This document shows positions 57,538 to 64,000 of a stretch of DNA of 64,000 nucleotides, piece by piece. The notes under the pieces are model-generated. The model did no database searches, was not told where the DNA came from, and saw nothing but the letters and a program-made list of their open reading frames with translations. Source of the stretch: Microstegium vimineum (taxonomy: Eukaryota; Streptophyta; Magnoliopsida; Poales; Poaceae); assembly GCA_022036555.1 (NCBI GenBank), contig CM039137.1, positions 8,285,630 through 8,349,629 on the forward strand, read 5' to 3'. How positions within the stretch are numbered: the stretch's first letter is position 1; every line of letters starts with the position of its first letter. The translations under genes and the position numbers were made by a program.

Positions 57538-58500
57538 CTATACCACTAGAGAAACCGAGATCACCACGTCACCCACCTCAACTAGCCGAGCTTTGCTGGC
57601 CTTGTCCTTCTCCTTCTCGAGGAGCTCGACTTCGAGCTGAATCCTCTTCCTCTCAAGGTTATTCGAACTCTTCTGGTGGCTGTCGAGCTGCACACTCACA
57701 TTTGCGCAGGCCTCGTCAACCAAATCAATAGCTTTGTCAGGAAGATGGCGATGTATATACAAAACAATAAAGCATCAAATTTAACTAGGCGACACAAACA
57801 CAGAATTGCAACATAAAACCAACATTTTTACTAGAGAAAGACGAGAGGAATCAGAACAGATTTGCAAGAAGCCAAGAACACGGACACTTAATTACCCATG
57901 ATATAACCTCGACGAGAGCTGCGCCGCAACGACGAGCGGTCCTGGATCCTGACACCATGGTGTTCCTCATACTTCTCCTTGAGGCCTCTCAGGATACTGG
58001 CAGTGTCGAGAACGCTGGGCTCGGCCACGTACACCTGCTGGAAGCCTGGAACCGCCTCTCGAACGCGGCAGGTCCTTCCTCCAGCGTCGTCGCACCAATG
58101 CACCTGAGTTGCCCCCTCGCGGGCATTGGCTTGAGCAGGTTGGCCACATCCATGGACCCCCGCCTCCGTCCTCCCAGCGCCGAGGACGAGCTGTATCTCG
58201 TCGATGAACAGAATCACCTTCCCATCTGACTCTTCGACCTCCTTGAGCACGGCCTTGAGCCGCTCCTCGAACTCGCCGCGGTATTTGGCGCCGGCAACGA
58301 GAGCACCCATGTCGAGCGCGACGAGGCGCACGTCGAGGAGGTTGCTGGGGACATCGCCGCGCACGATCCGCTGAGCGAGCCTCTCCACGACGGAAGTCTT
58401 GCCTACGACGGGTTCGCCGATGACTACGGCCTACGGGATTGTTCTTCGTGCGCCGCGACAGGATATACCCACAACGCGAGCGAATGCAGCGGCTCCGTCG
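57538..58500 (-). pseudogene. HSP101/ClpB chaperone fragment
   Basis: HSP101 is a hexameric AAA+ disaggregase. Only part of nucleotide-binding domain 1 and the start of the middle domain survives. From about 58500 leftward, a frameshifted RRTKNNP-type stretch leads to VIGEPVVGKTSVVERLAQR (Walker A with Gly changed to Val), then ALVAGAKYRGEFEERLKAVL and KVILFIDEIQLVLGAG (Walker B region, His changed to Gln). Small deletions and frame changes interrupt 58130-58030. An intron-like interval separates YIMG (57899) from RHLPDKAIDLVDEACANV (57762). The copy stops in the middle domain near 57560. Retention of that intron suggests a DNA-level fragment, not a retrocopy. Confidence 0.85.
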
Positions 58501-58789
58501 CGTGAAGAAAAAAAAAACTCGAATCGATCTCTCTCCTTGGATATTGATTCGATGGTGGATGGCAAGAGGTACATTTTTGCAAATTTGCAGTGTAAATGTG
58601 TAATCCAATCGATATGCTTGATTTCAAAAGGTGCAATGTAATCCTACAAATATGCTGCAAAATTTGCATCCCTCCCGAATTTGCTGTAACTGAACAATCA
58701 AAAGCGGGGAAAGTTGATCCCTCCCGAGCTTATAGAAAAAACGTATAGTAATATCTCACGGACCAGCGATTATGCTTTATTACGGGCAT

Positions 58790-60540
58790 CGAAGCATGTT
58801 CCTCTCCTCACTTGGTCAGGTGAGCCTAATTTTACCTGTCATTGAGAGCAGTACATATTGCATGAGTTGTTTTCTGCTGCCGATCAATGTCTGTAAAAAG
58901 TTGAAAACAGCGGTGGCAAATTACTGGTGGGGAAGCTCCGCGGATAATCGGCATATGCACTGGATGAGTTGGGATCGCTTAACCCAACCTAAGTGCAAAG
59001 GAGGTATGGGGTTTCGGGACCTAAGATGCTTCAATCTTGCAATGTTGGGAAAGCAAGGGTGGCGTCTGATCTCACGACCGGAATCTCTATGTTCAAAAGT
59101 TTTGAAAGGAAGATATTTCCATGATACGGATTTTATGAGAGCTACAAGGAAGAAGCATGCGAGTAGTACATGGAGGGCTATTTTAGCAGGCCGTGAGGCG
59201 CTGCAATATGGTTTGGTAAAGAGAGTAGTTAATGGGGAAGCTACTGAAATATGGGGGGACCGGTGGATTGCTAATCATTTTGATTCACGGCCGATCACAC
59301 CAAGAGCAAATGATCACCCGGTTTTTGTCTCTGAACTTTTAACTCAAGATGGACTATGGAATGAGCAACTATTACGTGACCGGTTCCTACCGATTGATGC
59401 TGATGCGATTATCCGACAACCAATTGGAAGTGGTGAAGCGGACTACTGGGCCTGGAGCCTGGAGAATTTTGGCCTATATACAGTGAGGTCAGCATACAAG
59501 CTTCTACACAAAAGGAGATCAGATGTTTGGCTCAGCCAGCAGCCGAGCTCGTCTGGTGATGCTATATGGAGGAAAGTATGGAAACTTGAAGTTCCTCCCA
59601 AAGTAAGAGTTTTTTGGTGGAGAGTACTAAATGATTTTCTGCCTACAAGACAAGAACTCTGTAGGAGACATGTGGAACCAGTATCTTTCTGTGAAGTCTG
59701 TGGTGATCCAGAGGAGACTGTAAAGCATGTTCTTCTTGATTGCTCTGTGGCTAGGCTTTTTTGGCAGCAAACAAGACTGGCAATTGGAGTGAAGGTTCCA
59801 AACATGAATACAGAGACGTGGGCGGTGGACTTGATGTCAGAGCTATGCCCACGACGTGATCAGGCTGTCATCATGTGTGGAATGTATGCACTATGGATGA
59901 TGTGAAACAAGAGACGACACGGTGAACTTTCGATGCCAGTTCACCAAGCAGTAATCTGGGCAAGGGATACCGCCTATGATCTATGGCAATTGAAGCATGA
60001 ACCTGTTAAAAAAGGGCCGAGGCTAAAGCCGAGATGGAAGAAACCGACTGTAGGCTGTGTGAAAATCAATACAGATGCAGCTTTCTATGATGGAAATAAA
60101 CAAGGTGCTACTGCATGCATTCTTAGGAATCACAGGGGAGAATTCTTATCGGCACGGGCCATATGGTATGAATGGAATTTTGATGCATGTTACATGGGAG
60201 CCAAAGCCTGCAGAGATAGTCTGCGTCTTGCTGTGGAAGTTGGGGTTCAGCGAGTGGAGTTGGAAACGGATTGCCTTCAGTTGGTACAGCTATGGAATAA
60301 GAAGGATGCTCAACAATCAGTCTTAGATCCACTCATTAAGGAGATTTGCGTTTCAGGATTTTTCATTCTCATATATCAGTAGAAGTTGTAATAAGGTAGC
60401 TCATACTTTAGCAAAACAAGTTTCAGATTCGCATCGGTCGGAGACGTGGCATGTAACTCCGACGTGCGTGTATGATCTGATTTCTTCTGAGTGATCTGTC
60501 GATTGATAATAGAAGGCAAGCAAGTCACAAAAAAAAAAGA
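58790..60540 (+). pseudogene. 5'-truncated LINE: ORF2 end with zinc-binding and RNase H-like domains
   Basis: The frame from about 58860 matches the end of a plant L1-type reverse transcriptase polyprotein: MSCFLLPINVCKKLKTAVAN, then CKGGMGFRDLRCFNLAMLGK. A zinc-binding segment follows (PPKVRVFWWRVLNDFLPTR ... CEVCGDPEETVKHVLLDC, about 59590-59755). A TGA at 59903-59905 falls where the conserved Trp of the W-N-x-R region is expected. Beyond it an RNase H-like domain (VKINTDAAFYDGN, about 60060; ETDCLQLVQLWN, about 60270) continues to about 60340, then frameshifts. An A-rich stretch at 60529-60540 is the probable poly(A) tail. Everything upstream of the late reverse transcriptase is missing. 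Dead copy. Confidence 0.8.
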
Positions 60541-61547
60541 AAGGGAAACCCCAGTTGCAAAGAAATCGAAGCCGCAGGATAAGGAAAGGAAAGTCGTTTC
60601 TTTCTTCAGTTTCTGATTGGGCAAGGCAAGGTAAGGCTCGTCTGAGGAACCAATGTGCCATATATTCACTGGTTTGTATGGTAGGTTTCTGTGATCTGGC
60701 AAAATAATACTAGTAAACTATGGGCAATACTTGCAACATGCTTCTAGTTCTAGCAAAATAAGAGTACAATATTTATTCCAATATATGATTCTTGGTATTG
60801 GCAAAGCTAAAGTAATTTGAAGAGGATATTCAGTTTATCTCGTAAATGCATGGACTTAGACCATATGATGGTAAATATATATGATAATTTTAGTCCTGAT
60901 TATTTGATTTTACTCTATATACCTTGGTTACTGATTCTTGGACCCAAAGCAAAATGAGAGATCATCAGACGAAACTACAGAGCTTCATATGGCTTCAGCT
61001 TCACCTGTTGTTACACTGTTCATGTCATAGTAGCAATTCATTCCATTTCACAAAACCAAGCAAAGGCACCTTGGAATGCAGAAATTCCACAGGAATCAAT
61101 TCATTTTTATAGAAAAAATACAGAAAATAAAAAAAAATCCTGCATTCCAAAATAGGCCTAAAAGAAAAGATAGGCCACCATATTCTTCAAACCAAACACC
61201 CTTTAAAGATGTCGCTAAGGTACCTAGATATAATTTTGCACTCCTATTTCCATACAGCCAGGCGCTCAATCAAGTTCCTACAAACAAAGTCTACCTTGTT
61301 TAAACGGGGATAAAGCCTCACTCCACAACCTATCTCAAATTTCATCAGACTCCCTAGCTGCAGAAATGTCACTACGAAGATCAAATGCTGAAAACCATGA
61401 AGCGCCCCTATAATCTGCTCCATGACAATAACAATGAGCACACCAATGCTATACTTTTAATCTAACTCCTTTTTGTGAATTTGTGGTTTTCTCGGATAGT
61501 AGCTGTGCTGACTAGTGACTCCAGCACCACCCCCGCCTTTGTGATCT
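60541..61547 (-). other. Spacer and STT3 3' UTR
   Basis: Sequence downstream of the STT3 stop on the minus strand. AT-rich with no other gene. The UTR end cannot be placed by eye. Confidence 0.4.
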
Positions 61548-64000
61548 CTACTGCCATGGGCTCTTCTTTCTACCAGTTTTCCGCATAGAACTTGTTTTTG
61601 AACTCTGGTAAAGAAGTGAGGTAAAAAAACGGTTTAAGATGCAGATGTTTCAATATGCTTATATCCAAGGAAATTTTGTTGTCTGACTCACAGATTTAAA
61701 TTTCAGTTTCCCTCTGACTCTGTTCTTCTGAGGTTTCAGTTTGTAAATCCGAACCATCCAATGGTGGGTTGTGAAAACCTGCATTCAGCAGCATGGAAAC
61801 ACAAGGAATGCATTATTCAAGCAATATGGGATTTTTCACGTCCAAATTGGGGGAAAAAAGAGAATAAAAGCACCGCACCTCCTCAAAATGTGTAAGTTTA
61901 AAATGCTTCTTCCCTATTTCATATCTTCTCACTCTATCAAAGCCCTTACCATCAGTTTCGACAAATCTGCGAACATTGGAAAACAAGGTTACACTTCATT
62001 CACAAATGTGTCAATTGAACACAGTATAATAACTTCGATGTGTCACAGACCTGTAATAGCAAAGCTTGTACATGAGGGAATTCAACATGATTGGGGTGCC
62101 ATGAGCATCAACACGGTAGTTGCCATCCTTCTAGAGAAATAAGGTACACAAAACAAAACATCAAATATTTGACAGAGCCTTTTCATCTCAGGATGTAACC
62201 CACCCACCCACAACCAACAGACGCACACACCAAAAAAAAGGCTAGCAACTAGAAGATAGTACCTGAGGACCCACAAAGAAAGTCATTTTGATTTTGTCCT
62301 AAGTCAAACAACCCTAAGTTTGACTAAGTTTATACAAAAAAAATGTGCCAAATGAATATCATTTGATAGGAGCCAGGGTATAGCAGATAGCACAGGTGTT
62401 AGCAGTGGGCGATCGGTGGTTGGGGCTTAAACCCCCAACGATGTGACGGAGCTGTGCTTGCGAGCGAGTGAGAGAGGGACATGCCTACATGAGAGGCATG
62501 CAACCTTGCTTGATTCTTATCAAACGAATACTCCATGTATATACCCCAAAGCCTAACAGACTTGAGTTAAGATGCAACAACCAAATCTCCTAACATTTGG
62601 GAAACAATTCAACATAAGAAACCGGAGCAACCAAAGCCTTGTGCGGCGCCCGCGCACTGGCTCGACGATCAGCCACGCTTGTGCTTGCGCCACTGATACG
62701 TGATGCCCGTCATGACAACATTGGATTCATCGTGAAATATATTTTCATAGTAAATCTATTTGGTGCCATAAATATTGATAATCTTCTATATAAACTAGGT
62801 CAGACATAAAATGCTTTGACTTAAGACAAAACCAAAACGTCACTCTTTGAGGGACAGTACTATTGTCCGGATCTCTCTCTTAATTAATAAATGCAGATCA
62901 TATTCCTGTTATTGGCAAGGAAATGCAAGAGGCAAGTCCACAACTTACAAGGTAATCTGCTTCCTTTATTTGAGGGAATACACCACCTCCGATTCGAACC
63001 ATCCAGAGGAACTTATTAATATCATCACTTGGGTAGCCAATAAGCCCTGAAAAAGAATCACCTGGTTTAGGTGAATGGCAGCACTTGTTTAAGGCAATTG
63101 TTTGCTTCTAGAAGCCAAAAATGTAACAACCTCCAAAGATAACAAGCACATATTTGACATCTAAGGAATTGAAGATCTCCCATGCTGCTTTTTCTGGGGA
63201 TGCCATTGCAGTCCCAACTGTTGCTATGTGTGTGTTATTCCATGTATTATTGTCCACAATAACAGTTCTGTTTGCCATTGCAGTTGTCTGATAACCATAG
63301 TCCCACCAAGATGCAACCTGCCAAAATAAATATCATATTGCTGTCAGAATAAACACAGATAGTGTAATAGTAAGAAGCAAGGTATACCTTATCATCTACA
63401 TCTGTGTTATGGCGCAGCCATCCATAAGCTTCACGGAAATCATCAAAAACATGAAACCCATCTTGTGAACGAGATGTTAGCACAATTGAAGGTGCTGAAT
63501 ATGCTTCTGCAGCAGCCCACACACAATGGACCTGCAAAAATGGCATCATTTACTAGCGATGTTCATGTAATCTAACAGGGATGTAGTTTGCAGAAAGAAC
63601 GGTTCCCTTACCACGTAAAAACCAGAAAGTATGATCAGCAGCATTATGCCCACAGCAGATGGCCCGCAAGGCAGTACTAAAAGCTTTTCTTCAGTTCTAT
63701 GATCAACAAGTGAACTTCCCTCTGAGTCTCTGTCTTTCTTCCGATTTTTCTTGGATGGTTTTTCCTTCGAAACCATTTCTGAGTTGGTAGGAGTATCAGA
63801 ACTCCCATCCCTTGCCTTGAATTTGATAAAATATCATATGAGTGAATAAACCAATGGAATAAATAGGGAAAAAAAGACACAAAAAAAAGCAGTCATACTG
63901 TAGAAGATTCATCATCCAGTATTGGACGCTGAAATTTCATTGATCTTGTAAGGACACCAAAAGCTTCAGACAGAGCAATCCCAGACAAAATGCATGCAGC
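61548..64000 (-). CDS. STT3: Oligosaccharyltransferase catalytic subunit STT3, C-terminal exons (partial)
   Basis: STT3 transfers the lipid-linked glycan to Asn-X-Ser/Thr in the ER lumen as the catalytic subunit of oligosaccharyltransferase. Nine in-phase exons are visible: 63899-64000 (cut by the window edge), 63612-63815, 63388-63531, 63131-63317, 62949-63046, 62051-62130, 61879-61966, 61692-61778 and 61548-61604. They total 348 residues, about half of a normal protein. The part opens AACILSGIALSEAFGVLTRS (membrane). It continues through a charged linker, the last membrane segment (VGIMLLIILSGFYV), the signature WWDYGYQTTAMANR (WWDYG at 63294-63308) and the N-glycosylatable NNTWNNT. It ends in the basic KTGRKKSPWQ tail typical of plant STT3. 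Reading through the 61691 donor would give a false stop at 61659. I cannot decide between the A and B paralogues. Confidence 0.93.

Noticed and set aside
61659..61691. Read-through end of STT3 at 61659
   Set aside because: The GTGAGT donor after 61692 and the next exon encoding the typical plant STT3 tail give a better model.

Overview
The window is plant nuclear DNA from a grass, most probably a panicoid such as sorghum or a close relative. Three host genes have grass-style GC-rich exons and short GT-AG introns, and they sit in a sea of CACTA, Mutator-like, MITE, SINE and LINE sequence. The species call is an inference. It rests on the density of CACTA elements, on close agreement of the CCD8 protein with the grass D10/CCD8 type, and on my recollection that rice D10 (CCD8) and a mannanase gene lie close together on rice chromosome 1. 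I could not check this by search.

Host genes: (1) 5215-7231 (+), a five-exon GH5 endo-beta-mannanase. (2) 53461-56732 (+), a three-exon CCD8, the last carotenoid cleavage step on the way to carlactone and strigolactones. (3) 61548-64000 (-), the last nine exons of an STT3 catalytic subunit of oligosaccharyltransferase, cut by the window end. They act in unrelated processes (wall mannan, strigolactone hormone, N-glycosylation). Broken host-gene copies are an RPS28 pseudogene (13586), an HSP101/ClpB fragment (57538-58500) and an unrecognised orphan exon (8953).

The 46 kb between mannanase and CCD8 is nearly all transposon. At 8-25 kb there are MITEs (Tourist, Stowaway, others) and three short non-autonomous CACTA elements, one of them nested exactly in a MITE. 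At 27515-40646 lies a 13.1 kb CACTA element with AAT target duplications. It holds a decayed TNP2 transposase, a second gene fusing a Transposase_24-type region to a Ulp1 (C48) protease, a solo LTR inserted in that second gene, 166-bp tandem repeats and an internal copy of its own subterminal repeat array. At 42.8-44.2 kb is a Ty3-gypsy remnant containing a small hAT element with a perfect 8-bp duplication. At 45183-53281 is an 8.1 kb Mutator-like element with terminal inverted repeats of about 235 bp. It holds a broken transposase, a plant-mobile-domain gene whose first exons overlap the transposase C-terminus in another frame, and an apparently intact GRF zinc-finger gene on the other strand.

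The most notable arrangement is that this Mutator-like element ends only about 8 bp before the TATA box of CCD8, so 8.1 kb of transposon separates the core promoter from its former upstream sequence. The second is the CACTA architecture: in three elements a subterminal repeat array lies directly upstream of a minus-strand TATA box and a GC-rich leader. There is one 100-base assembly gap at 19708-19807.
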